Source: Piromyces finnis (lineage: Eukaryota > Neocallimastigomycota > Neocallimastigomycetes > Neocallimastigales > Neocallimastigaceae). From it: 64,000 nucleotides of DNA. The translations under genes were made by a program, and so were the position numbers. Where the stretch lies: contig MCFH01000013.1 in assembly GCA_002104945.1 (NCBI GenBank), forward strand, positions 496,001 through 560,000, in the 5' to 3' direction. Positions 52,582-64,000 of the stretch are shown piece by piece (positions within the stretch are counted from its first letter, which is position 1; each line of letters begins with the position of its first letter). The notes beneath the pieces were generated by a model. The model made no database searches and had not been told where the DNA came from. It saw only the letters and a list, made by a program, of their open reading frames with translations.

Positions 52582-55500
52582 TATTAATTACCTATATAAT
52601 GATAAAAAAATGATAACCATTAGAATTTATTATCTTAAAAAATATTAAATATTTAATAATGAACATATTTTGTTACTTTATTATTTAAAAAACTAAGTTT
52701 AATAATTATTGTAAAATACTTACAAATTTTCTATATTGTTTTTTATTCTATTTTTATTATTTCCTTTTTTTAATATTTTATATATTTTTTTAAAAAATAA
52801 AAATTATTATTATAGTTTCTTTTTTAACGGATTTCTGTGTATTTGGATTATTTTTATTATGTATTTTTATTGGTTAATGTGTATCACTTATTAAAATATA
52901 ATATTCAATTTAATTTTAATAATAATTTCATTTTAAAATAAAAAATTGAATGTGTATAATTTCTTAAAATGAATATAATATAAGAAATACGTTTAATTAA
53001 TGGTTTTTATGTTTTTTTTTATATATATATTTTTTTTTATTTTATTTTATTTTGTTTTGTTTTTTTGCTTTATTTTGTTTTGTTTTGTATTATTTTATTT
53101 AGTGTTTTCTTGTTTTGTTCTGTTCTTCATAAATATCAAATAAACTTTTAATGTATTTATATTAGTTTTTTATACAAAATTTTAAACAATTAACCATAAT
53201 AAAAAGTTATATTATACATTTATACATTGAAATGATGATATTTTTATTATTATATATATATATTTTGTATAATACATATAATATGTATAATTTTTTATTT
53301 TTATTATTATTTATTTTATTTATTTATCTTATTATTATATCTATTAACAAGTTAGCTAATATATCAAAAAAAAAAAATACATTTAAAAAATATAATTAGT
53401 ATTTAAAGGTTATATTACAGATTATACAATAAATTAATAATATTTAATTATTAGTTTTACATACTTTTTATAAATTATGTTACAAACAAAGCATAGCGGT
53501 TCTTTTTTTTTTTTATCAATATTAATTATATCTGATATAAATGTTAATATACATTATATAAAACAGATTTAATAAAATAATAAAGTAAAAAGAAAAAGAA
53601 AAAAATAAAAGTAAACTTTTTTTTTTCTTTCTTATATTTTATATAAAAAATGTTTTAAAATATAATTAATTAAATATAATACAAATATATTTTAATTATA
53701 TATTAAAATATTATCGAAAAAATAAATAGAACAAAACTTTATTTATATACATTTCGTTTAATAACTATATTTTATTTTTATTTAATATATCCCAAAAATA
53801 TACACATATACATATATTTAATATATTGATAATACTAATTTAAATTAATAATAAAATAAATGAAAATTTTAGGTTAGGATTTTACATGATATCCTAATCT
53901 TTTGATGGTAAAAAGAATTGTTTTAAAAATATAAATTTTATATTTAAATTATTAATAATATCTTTAGTATTATTACATATCATAAAAAAAACTATAATAT
54001 ACTATATACTTTATATTTTTATTATTAAAAAAAAATATTATTATTTTTTAAATAATATAATGTTTAGATAACCTATAAATCTAGGTTAAATTCAAACAAT
54101 TTTCATATGAAAAATTAGAATTGTTTTTTTTTATTTATTTGATCTATAACTATTTATTTATTTATTTATTACTATTATTATTATTTTTTTTTTTAGGTAA
54201 AAGATAATATAAAACAATAATGGTAATAAGCATTTACAACAATAAAAATAAACTAAAACTGTAAAGCAAAGAAATATTTAAATTTTGTTAAAATTCAACA
54301 GGTTAGTTTTCATCATAATTTAAAGTTAATAATTATTTACATAATATAAACCATTAAAGCTTATATAGATAAAAGGGTTATTCTAGTGTTTTATATTACT
54401 TAATTATTAAATATTATTATTTTATATTAAAATATGGTTGAATAAAAGTATAAAGCAGTATTTTCGCTTATTATTCTCAATAATGATAAGAAACAAATTT
54501 TATTTTTTATAGTAAAATAATGATTTAATATGGTAAAATTTAATAAAAAATTAATATTTTATCAATATATTAATTTTTATGTAGAATTTATAATTATATT
54601 TTAAATATGGCTTGACTTAATTTAAGATATCTACTATTTAAGATTTTATACTTAATAATTATATATATTTGAAATACTATTACAATTATATTATTACTAA
54701 AACTACTACCACTAATAATAAACATCATAATAAACATAATAATATTATTAATAATTATTTACATAATATTCTATTTAATATTTCTTTTATTAAAGTATTA
54801 GTTTATTTTTTTAATGTAATGTGATTTAATAAAGTAATGTTGTGGCACGTTTATTAGTATGTATTTAAAAAAATAAATCAATCATTAAAATTAATAAATA
54901 GAATATTAATATGTTTTAAAATTAACTATTATCCGCTGATCTTTCAATCCATAGACCAATTTCAAGTGTTATTTTTGTAACTTTATTTATATTTTTTATA
55001 TTAAAATTTTAATTTATTTCTATATTATTTTAGTTATTTTTTAATAATTAAATGTACCAACAACCAATTATTTATTTTTAACCAATAAAATTCAATAATA
55101 TTTTATATAGTAGTAATGAAAACATACATAAAAAAGATATTAACTAACAATAACAGTCAAAAAAAAAAAAAAAAGCAATTATATAGAGTTAATGATAGAA
55201 TGACTATATGTAAATGTTGTGTAGTTACTTAAGTAATATTTTTATTTTATGCTGTTTAGCCTATTAATATTGAATATTATTTTTATATTATATTTATTAT
55301 TTAATTTAATATGTAAATTAACACATATACATTATGTATAGATATAATAAAAATACAAAAAAAAAAAAAAAAAAAAAAAGGAAATTCTTGAATAAAAACT
55401 AATTTTTAACATTTTTAATTAAAAGTTAAAATATGATAGCTGAAAATATGAATAATTAGATAAATAAATACATACATACATACATACATAATAAAAACTT

Positions 55501-56150
55501 TTTTTTTTTTTTAGTCAATTTTAATTGTAATAATAATAATAATTTTTTTTTTTTTTAGTCAATTTTAATTGTAATAATAATAATTTTTTTAAAAAAAAAA
55601 AAACTATTAAATAGTTATAATTAAAAAATGATATATAAAGAGTTACATTAATTTTTGATACTGATTATAGAAATAATAATTTTGATAATATTATTGATTT
55701 ATTAAGAATTAATAAATTTTTATGATTGCCATGTGCGTTTTGTTAAACATTAAACTGCATAAGTTTGAATTTATTTTTTAACGGCAAAAATTTTGATAAT
55801 TTGTTAAAGAAGTAAATAAATATTTTATTAATTAAAATTTTGGTAAACTTAATTCTAACCTTACTATACTATTTTTTGGCAGTTTAACCTTTTACTATAA
55901 CTTTTCGAAAACATAAATTTATTTCTTTCATTGTAGTAACTATTTTGAAAATAAATATAGATCAAATATTAATTAAATAAATCTATTTAAAAACTTTTAC
56001 TTTTTTTTTTTTTTTTTTCCTTAACGGCATCAACTATTTTTAAACTTTATTAATTAAAATTATAATACCTATTATAAAAAAATAAACACAAATAAAAAAA
56101 AAAATTGGGTAGAATGTATTCTAGTAATATTAATTAAAGTAAGAAAGCCA
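52582..56150. other. Large gene-free AT-rich stretch
   Basis: Upstream of the giant coiled-coil gene. It contains ATTTT/GTTTT pentamers (53036-53105), CATA tetramers (55471-55490), a tandem duplication (55500-55590) and many poly(A)/poly(T) runs. No ORF, tRNA or conserved RNA is supported. Confidence 0.6.
55500..55590. repeat. Tandem duplication of ~42 bp
   Basis: Two copies of a unit made of poly(T), then AGTCAATTTTAATTGTAA, then TAA triplets lie head to tail. The copies differ mainly in the length of the simple runs. Confidence 0.85.
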
Positions 56151-56222
56151 CTTTTATACTAATGCACAATAATTGTAGTTGTTGACTTCCAATGGGACAC
56201 CGAGCCAAAGATCAAAATTTTA

Positions 56223-56629
56223 TCATGGGACAAAATTATGATCTCTATTGGTTGCGCTGGCCTTCCTGGCCTGTCTTACTGCTTCTTCAGCATTGACGCT
56301 CTTGGCTGCTGCTTCAAACCTTTTGAACATGGTCCATTGCTGGCCAATAGCAAAAGGCATGATTTTGGTTAGAAGTTCCGCTGTTACCGTCAAGAATGAT
56401 GTTCCTTCATAAGTGCCAGATTGAATCTGACACTTGCAAATTTCTTTCCATTTCCTTGAATTGTAATTAATAGTGTTAAAACTTCTTCCCCCAAGTAGGA
56501 ATTTAAATATTTTACTGTACACTCTAGAATAATCATACACATTATTAGAACAATTACTGTTATTAACTAAATTACTATTTAAATTAGAATTATTATCTTC
56601 ACTATTACTAATATTATTAAGTAAAAACT
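56223..56629 (-). CDS. Unrecognised ORF of foreign composition, possible element remnant
   Basis: An open frame with TGA at 56223 reads upstream to a plausible acceptor (TTATTCTAG at 56630) with no ATG in the first ~50 codons, so it looks like a 3' exon or a broken gene. The upstream third is host-like (Asn/Ser-rich). The rest is much less AT-rich than its surroundings and reads as normal protein sequence: KWKEICKCQIQSGTYEGTSF, ELLTKIMPFAIGQQWTMFKR, EEAVRQARKASATNRDHNF. The unusual composition continues past the stop to about 56168. I recognise no family. A retroelement fragment, a recent transfer or a chimeric exon are all possible. No reverse transcriptase, integrase, terminal repeat or target duplication is visible. 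Confidence 0.4.
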
Positions 56630-57045
56630 AGAATAACATCTTTATTAATATTAATACAACAACGATACTTTTAAAAATTAAAAAGATTTATACCAGTATA
56701 ATTAAAAAAATTTTTTTTTTAATTTTAATAATTATTTAAATATTCCCATAAACATTTTCTGATTATTTACATATTAAATTAACATAGCTTATCAATCATT
56801 TTCTCCGATTTGTACATAAAATATCTATTCATATAAACAATAATCCACTTTTTCTACCATCCTTAAAAAATATCTTTATTTGCTTTCGTTCCCATGTTGA
56901 CTTAACTAATATGTTTGAATTATATAATTTTCTCGTCCATTATTCATAAACTACACAATATTAATTGAAAAACATTTAACTTTATATTAGGATATATAAT
57001 TTTAAATTCTTTTTTATTAAAATTTAATCTGTATACACATCAAAT
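56630..57045. other. Spacer between uL22 stop and unknown ORF
   Basis: About 400 bp, AT-rich, no feature beyond the possible polypyrimidine tract and acceptor of the neighbouring ORF. Confidence 0.5.
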
Positions 57046-57767
57046 TTAGAAAGCGGCAATTCTGGCAGCTCTGGCAGCCATTCTCTTGTTTAAGGAGACA
57101 GTCTTTTCAGCGGCCTTTTCAACAGCTTCTTGTTCTTCAGCAACAATGATTTCAATGTGGCATGGGTGACTTAAGTAAGCGTTAATACGACCGTGAGCTC
57201 TGTAAGTTCTTCTACGTTGCTTTGGAGCTTGGTTAACTTGGATGTGCTTGATGACAAGGTTTTCCATGTTAAGACCCTTAACTTCAGCATTGCTTTCGGC
57301 ATTCTTAAGAAGACCTAATAAGAATTCAGCACTCTTAACTGGCCATCTACCTTGGGAAATGTTGTGTTGCTTAGCTTGAGCACAACGACCAACACCCTTA
57401 GAGAATCTTCTGAATGGAACGCATTGTTTCATTTCCTTAACATCATTTAAGAACTTAACAGCCTTAGAGAGCTTCATTCCGGAGATGGTCTTGGCAGCTT
57501 CTCTGGTGTTCTATTCATAAATTTAAATAATATTTTTGTAGTTAATAACACAATTCATAATATAAAATCAATATTTATTTATGCTCTAAGTTTTTATAAT
57601 ATATACCTTGAAGTGAACACGGAGGTAGGAACCACTAGCCTTAGCAGCTAATTTAAATTAAAATAACATTTAAATGATATTAATAACTTAATGTTAAATA
57701 ACTATCATTCAAAAATAAACTATATACCTTTATCGAGGTTTTCTGGAGTAGCGGCGTACCGGGTCAT
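57046..57767 (-). CDS. RPL17: 60S ribosomal protein uL22
   Basis: Three exons (57728..57767, 57607..57647, 57046..57510) give 181 residues (human RPL17: 184). It begins [20 protein letters not shown] and contains [38 protein letters not shown] and the family signature [20 protein letters not shown] near the end. uL22 lines the peptide exit tunnel of the large subunit. Codons are GC-rich relative to neighbours, as in the eL28 gene. Start ATG is the only one in frame with the family N-terminus. Assignment is secure. Confidence 0.96.
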
Positions 57768-57774
57768 CTTTATA

Positions 57775-57934
57775 CTATTTAAAGACAAAATAAATAACAA
57801 TTAATAAAACAATGATTCCAATAATGGATGGACAATTAAAAACACAAATATAACTCAAAGACACTTATTACAAAGTTTTATCCATTAACATTAATAAAAC
57901 TTAAAACATTCATTCATTCATCATCCAAATTTAC
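57775..57934 (-). other. Predicted 5' leader intron of uL22
   Basis: Gene-strand signals TCGAAAG|GTAAAT at 57935/57934 and TTAAATAG|TATAAAGATG at 57775/57774 define a 160-nt intron ending seven bases before the ATG. Consensus-based inference only. Confidence 0.55.
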
Positions 57935-58975
57935 CTTTCGATTTAGCCGAATTATATATTGGAAAAGAAGGAACTAAGGTATAGTAAGTGAGAAATCTTT
58001 TAGTGATATTCAAAAAATACAATACACCAATCATATTAATTTATAATACATAGCCACTTATTTTAAAATGTACATATTTATATTAAAATTTATGTACATA
58101 TATTATATTATATTTTATTAATGTAATTTATTTTTTAAAATATCCACAAAAATTATTAAATAAAAATTAGTTAAAAAAAAATATTTCGTGTAACATATAG
58201 TATTTCAAATATTATATAATACTTATTATATATAATATTATATAACTGAATAATAAATATAATAAATAAATATTTTCAATTTCTTCAATAATTAATAATT
58301 ATTTAAGAATAATTTTATTTATTAATTTTCTTAATAATTATAAATAAAAATTTGTAGTATTAATATTATTATATATAATAAAAGATAATAGAATGATGTA
58401 ATAATTTACACTTTATATTTTTATTTTTTTTTCATTAATAATTATATATATTTTTTTCCTTTCAAACTATATTCCAATAATAATAATAATTAAAATTTAC
58501 CTTTTCTTTTATTTTAAAAATTTAATTATACTCTTAATTATATGAATTTTTACCAATAAAATCATTAATTTCTATCTTATATAAATTTTAATTTCTAAAT
58601 TTGTTAAATTAATAAATATTATAAAGCTAATTATATATTTTTTAAGAAATAATACAAATAATATATAATATTATGCTTTGAAATTATACATAAGTATGAT
58701 TTAACATTTACTTATAATTAATTTAGATTATCCAATTATTACTTCAAAAAAAAAAGAAACATTCATTTTTTTACTTATTACTATATAATTTAAATTTTGA
58801 CTCTTCATTTTTCTTTTCATTATTTCTTCTTTTTTAAAAAATAAAATATTGATAAAAAAAAATAGAAAATTTAATAACGAAAGTACGAAAAAAAAAAATT
58901 CAAAATAAAAATAATATAAACATAAACTTTTAAAGTCAAATATTCTATTTCTGTTAGCTCAACGAAAATATTAAA
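57935..58975. promoter_or_regulatory. Divergent promoter region of uL22 and epsin
   Basis: Holds the leader and promoter of uL22 (minus) and of the epsin gene (plus). Apart from a somewhat GC-richer patch at 57935-57990, beside the uL22 leader exon, it is AT-rich with no recognisable binding motif. Confidence 0.5.
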
Positions 58976-60622
58976 ATGTCTAACGTTGGAAAAAAAATTT
59001 TTAGAACAACGTACATATATCAATCTTATTGTTTAAATAATAATTATTTTTAAATAATTTACATAATATAAACTATTGCATTAAATTCATAGTAATTTCA
59101 ATCTAATATTAAAATATTAGTAAAAACATCACAGGTGGATATACTGATATTCAAATTAAGACGAGAAATGGTGAAAATATATTATAAAAAATAATTATTA
59201 ATTTTTTATAATATATGTTAAAGAATATGATTTTAATATGTATCATTTTAATAAAAATAGCTACGAAAAATGAAAATAAATGCCCAACCAATATTTTATT
59301 AAATGATATAGCTTTAGCTTCTTACAACGAGTAAATATTATTTATGAAATTTTATTGTGTATATTCATTTTTTAATAAATTATATTATATAAATATAAAG
59401 AGTACAATTTATTGAAATTATGGAAATCTTAGAAAAAAGATTAAATGATAAAGGAAAAAATTGGAGACATGTATATAAGGTACTTTTAATATTTATGGAA
59501 ATTATATTTCAATATTAATGTATTAATTATTTTTTATTTAAAATTATCAGAGTTTAACCTTACTAGAATATTTATTATATAATGGATCTGAGATGGTTGT
59601 TAAATATACCAAAAATAATATTCATGTTATTAAAACTTTGAAAGATTTTCAATATATTGATGAGAATAACCGTGATGAAGGAATTAATAGTAATTATAAC
59701 ATATAACATATATCTAATGACTTATACTCAGAGTTTATATAACTGATTTTCTTTTTAACATATGCATAATTTTATTATTCAAAATATAACTAGTTCGTGT
59801 AAAAAGCAAAGAAGTTTATGATTTAATTATGGATGAACCTAAATTAATGAGTGAAAGAGCAAGATTAAAAACCAATGGAAAAATTAGACTTTCAGGTAGT
59901 AAACCAAAAACTCTTGGAGGATATGATGAAGAAATGGAAATTAAAAAAGCTATTGAGATTAGTAAGGAAACTTTAATTCAAGATGAAAAAAGACGTGAAA
60001 TGAAAAGAAGGTAGTTTATAAAATGTAAACAAATATAACAAACTAAATTGACATTATATTAATATAATTTATTATTATTTTTTTAATAGTCAAGAAAACT
60101 TACTTGCAATTGCTTCATCATCATCAGAAAAAAGTTCAAAGGAGTAGATATTAATTTTATTGATATATTTTTATATAATATATCTTTATTTAATATATTA
60201 ATTATAATAATTATTATTTACTTTTATCTATAGAAAAGGAAAAAGTAAAAAACTTGAAAATACCAACAAAGAGAACAACAAAAAAGAGAAAGATTTATTA
60301 ATTTTAGATGAACCTATTCCTGATGAGATTCAACCAAAAGAAAATAATTTACAATATCAACAACTACAATATCAAAAAATGCAACAGCAATTTCAAGGAA
60401 TGGACTTTTTTGGAACAGGCAATAATAATATGATGATGAACCAAAATCAAAATAATATGATGATGGAAGGAAATATGATGAATAATAATTCTGGCTATAA
60501 TAATAATGATCTAATTTCATCAACAGGAAATAATTATAATTTATTAATGAATAATAATAACTTATTTGGAAATACTAATAATATGATGAATTGCAATGTT
60601 GGAAATAATAATAATTTATTAA

Positions 60623-60679
<57 letters not shown>

Positions 60680-62047
60680 TATTTAACTCTATTATGAGTA
60701 ATGACAATTCTAGCTTGTTTGTTAACTCTAGTAATAATAATAGTACAATATTCAATAATAATAATAATAATAATAATTCATTATTTAGTGACACCAATAA
60801 TAATATGAATAACAATTTATTAATAGGAAATACCACTACTATGAATAACAATAATTTATTAATGGGTAATACTGCTATGAATAACAATAATTTATTAATG
60901 GGAAACACTACTATGAATAACAATAATTTATTAATAGGAAACACTACTATGAATAATAATAATTTATTAATGGATAATAATACCACCACTATGAATAACA
61001 ACAACAATAATAATTTATTGTTTGGTAATATGAATAACAATAATAATAATTTATTAATGGATAATACCACTATGAACAATAACAATAATAATTTATTATT
61101 GGATAATACTACCACTATGAACAATAACAATAATAATTTATTAATGGGTAATACTACCACTATGAACAATAACAATAATAATTTATTAATGGGTAATACT
61201 ACCACTATGAACAATAACAATAATAATTTATTAATGGGTAATACTACCACTATGAACAATAACAATAATAATTTATTAATGGGTAATACTACCATTATGA
61301 ATAACAATAATAACAATAATTTATTAAGTCAAGACCCCATGAACCAAAATTTATTAACTTTTAATAGTTATAATATGAGCAATAATAATAACAACAATAA
61401 TAGTAATTTGATGAATAGTAATCTATTAGAAAGGTATTATAATAATGATTATAAAAAAAAAAATAATTTTTTTTTAATAATTTTATTAATATAAATTTTA
61501 TTTAGCTCCAATTATTCATACAATATGACAAATAATTCTTCAACAAATTTCTCATTTAATCCAAACGGAAACAAAATTACTAATGTAAGTAAATGAATGT
61601 AAAACCATTAAAAATAATATTATCGTGTATTTATTATATTAAAATACTTACAATATAATTTTTTTCATATATTTATTACAATAAACTAAAAAGAATAATA
61701 ATAATAACAACAATCGTGATATGAATAATTCTTTAATTGATATGACAATTAAAAATATTGTAAACCTTGACTCTTCATCTTTAGTTAATCTTAATACTGG
61801 AAATCAGTTTGACAATAAAGCAATTAATTGGAACAATAACATCAATAATAATATGGTAAATAACAATAATAACATGCAAACAGGTTTTAATAATATTAAT
61901 CAACAAAATATGATTAATAATCAATTGAATGGATTAAATAATAACGGAATAAATATGAATACCAATTCTAACAATATGGGAAATGTATTCCAAAATCAAA
62001 ATCAAATGAATGGAATGAATACGAACAACTTTAACTTTAACTTTTAA
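58976..62047 (+). CDS. Epsin (ENTH-domain clathrin adaptor)
   Basis: Ten exons (58976..59010, 59121..59170, 59261..59330, 59401..59479, 59551..59689, 59794..60010, 60090..60143, 60234..61433, 61506..61584, 61694..62047) close in frame to 758 residues. Residues 1-150 are an ENTH domain: VGKKIFRTTKNITGGYTDIQ forms helix 0 and helix 1, then RLNDKGKNWRHVYKSLTLLE and VIKTLKDFQYIDENNRDEGI. ENTH binds PI(4,5)P2 and drives membrane curvature. One ubiquitin-interacting motif (DEEMEIKKAIEISKE, 169-183) binds ubiquitinated cargo. LLILDE (236-241) and LIDM (655-658) look like clathrin boxes. I see no NPF motif. The tail is poly-Asn plus about ten LLMGNTTTMNNNNN-type repeats. It acts with Syp1 and clathrin at endocytic sites. 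Confidence 0.93.
60610..61320 (+). repeat. Coding poly-Asn and LLMGNTTTM tandem repeats
   Basis: About 17 AAT codons (60628-60678) are followed from 60796 by tandem units of roughly 33-48 bp encoding NNLLMGNTTTMNNN variants. The last four full units (61130-61300) are nearly identical at DNA level. Confidence 0.9.
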
Positions 62048-63089
62048 TATTTAACAAATTAATAATTTATGTTATAACACAAACATTTTAATCTTAGTAT
62101 AAAAAATCTAGGTTATAGTTTTTAATATTTTATAATAGAATAATTAATAAGATATATTTATTAATGTGAATTATAACTATTATATAATTATATAATAAAT
62201 ATATAAATATAAGTATTTCTTTTAAATTAAAATAATTAATATAAATAGAGATTAATTGAGGAGAATTGTAATTATTTATAATTTCTGTTTTAACTTTTGT
62301 ATTTTATTGATATTACTTTTTCTGTATTAAAGGGTTAGTATTTACTTTAAAGTTAATTTTTTTTAAATATTTATAAATTATACAGAAATAATTTATAATC
62401 GATATAATATTCAGATGATTATATATTTAATATATAAAATTTTATACTTATTTATATTATAAATATATATAGTTTATTGGTTCACAATAACCATAAAAAT
62501 TATTAATTTCAAAAAAAAAAAAAAATATAAGTTTAATAATTAAGCGTTTTTTTTATATAAAGATTTTAATTGAAGATTAGGTTATTTATTTTTGTTTTAA
62601 TAATATTTATATTTATAATATATTTTTAATATATGCTAACTAAATGTAATAATAAAAATATTTATAACTTTTTTTTTTATCATTTTTTTTTCTCATTATA
62701 TTTTTTTATTTTTAAATTAATGGAATGTTTTTTTTTTTTATGTAATAAAGAAAATTGTAAATTAATAAAATAATTTTTAAGTAAAATATAATTATTTTTT
62801 TATATAACATATATAATTAATTTTTGAAATATTGTTTAAATCAAGAATATAAAATATATTAAAATTAATAATATTTAGGCAAACCTTTGGAATAATTATT
62901 TAATAATCCACATTTTTTTTAAAATAATATTTAGTTTAAACATTTTTTTATTTTCATTATTTTTTTTTTTTATATATTATATATTATTATTTTTAATAAT
63001 ATTTATAGTTATATAGTTATTCTTAAGGAATAAAGTCTATAATATTTTTAAAACATATAAAATCAAAAGTTAAGATAAATATAAATAAA

Positions 63090-63120
<31 letters not shown>

Positions 63121-63535
63121 TAATAATAAATCAAGTCAAAGTAAATAAAAAATATAAATATTTCAATCAATTTGGTACAGCATATTTATTTGGAGATTAT
63201 TAAGTGTTAAAAAATATATAAATAAAGTAAAAACAATAATATTTAAAAAGTATTCAAAGAAATTGTATTTTTAAAATTTTAAAATTATAATTTTTAAATA
63301 ATTATAGCAAAAGATTATTCCAGTAAAAAAATATTTTGATAAAAGGATTTTATTAAAGAAAAAAAAAAAAAAAAGAATAATTAAATAATAGGGATATTTC
63401 AGTATATATTTTTTTATTATTTATTTCAATTTTTTATTTAATCAAAACTACACTTACTTTTGCAGTTGTAGTTGGTATTATTAATTTTAAAGTTTAATAT
63501 TTTAATCCTAAATAAATAAATAATAAATAAAAAAA
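62048..63535. other. Intergenic between epsin and MPE1
   Basis: Tandem-orientation spacer with the epsin 3' end and MPE1 promoter. Includes AAAT tetramers at 63083-63106 and poly(T)/poly(A) runs. No gene supported. Confidence 0.6.
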
Positions 63536-64000
63536 ATGTCTGTTATTTATTATAAGTTTAAGGTAATAATTAATATAATAAATAATAAATAAATATTTAT
63601 TTATTTCGAAGATTTTAAAAAGTAATAATTTATAATGTAAATATAGAGCGCAAAAGATTACGATACTGTAACTTTTGATGGAATAAGCTTGTCAGTATTT
63701 GATCTTAAACATGAAATTATGATATCAAAGAAATTGGGAAAAGGAACAGATTTTGATTTGTCAGTATATAATGCTCAAACAGGAGAAGGTTAATATAATA
63801 TTAAAATTTTAATAATTAATTATATTTTATAGTAATTTGAGATTGCTAAAACCATTGCTATTATTTTTAGAATATACTGATGATTTAGCGACAATTCCAA
63901 GAAATACTTCAATTATTGTAAGAAGAGTACCACCTGAAAGACCAGGAAAAGGAAATGCCCAAAAATATTTATCAGCATCTGGTCCTTCAACACATATAAT
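63536..64000 (+). CDS. MPE1: Mpe1/RBBP6 family, DWNN domain, 5' part only
   Basis: Three exons are visible (63536..63562, 63647..63788, 63871 to the window edge), in frame. The protein starts MSVIYYKFK, then SAKDYDTVTFDGISLSVFDL and SKKLGKGTDFDLSVYNAQTG, then EYTDDLATIPRNTSIIVRRV and PPERPGKGN. This is the ubiquitin-like DWNN domain of Mpe1/RBBP6, a subunit of the cleavage and polyadenylation factor that stimulates pre-mRNA 3'-end processing. The zinc knuckle and RING/U-box expected downstream lie outside the window. The first exon has only nine codons; the donor at 63789 is GTTAAT, a variant. Confidence 0.92.

Noticed and set aside
56150-56640. Intact transposon or retroelement
   Set aside because: No reverse transcriptase, integrase, transposase, terminal repeats or target duplication visible.
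60534-61316. 260-codon antisense Leu-rich frame
   Set aside because: Antisense of the epsin Asn repeats; AAT/TTA complement yields Leu/Ile automatically.

Overview
The window is a very AT-rich nuclear segment of a eukaryote. Genes are split by many short introns (GTAWRW donors, mostly TAG acceptors). Proteins carry long Asn runs, and the standard genetic code fits. A cold-shock RNA-binding protein, an epsin, an Syp1/FCHo adaptor, Mgm1 and Mpe1/RBBP6, together with several flagellum/cilium-type genes, point to a zoosporic fungus. Composition and gene style best suit an anaerobic gut fungus (Neocallimastigomycota); this is inferred from the sequence, not shown by a search.

Layout. Minus strand, 1-28.4 kb: an ankyrin-type protein; MGM1 (inner-membrane dynamin); an Syp1/FCHo F-BAR-muHD endocytic adaptor; ribosomal protein eL28; a cold-shock-domain protein; a class I cyclic-nucleotide phosphodiesterase; a TTC16-like TPR protein. 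Plus strand, 28.6-45.0 kb: a CCDC180-like coiled coil, an LRRIQ1-like LRR/IQ protein and a FAM161-like protein. Minus strand, 45.8-57.8 kb: a 2162-residue coiled-coil protein with an N-terminal IYGTIPRK repeat, a compositionally foreign ORF, and ribosomal protein uL22. Plus strand, 58.9 kb to the end: epsin, and the 5' end of an MPE1/RBBP6 gene that runs off the window. I rebuilt exon chains by hand. Apart from the first gene, the foreign ORF and the truncated last gene, every chain closes in one frame, which is good internal support.

How they fit together. TTC16, CCDC180, LRRIQ1 and FAM161 are all known or suspected cilium, centriole or sperm-flagellum genes in animals. Here they lie side by side over about 20 kb, the first two divergent around a 286-bp spacer. 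This flagellar neighbourhood is the most striking feature of the window; a huge coiled-coil protein sits next to it. Syp1 and epsin act at the same step of clathrin endocytosis but are 48 kb apart, so no functional cluster is claimed. The two ribosomal protein genes share a leader intron ending just before the ATG and a GC-richer codon choice.

Intergenic DNA is homopolymer and microsatellite rich. I saw no tRNA, rRNA, CRISPR or complete transposon.
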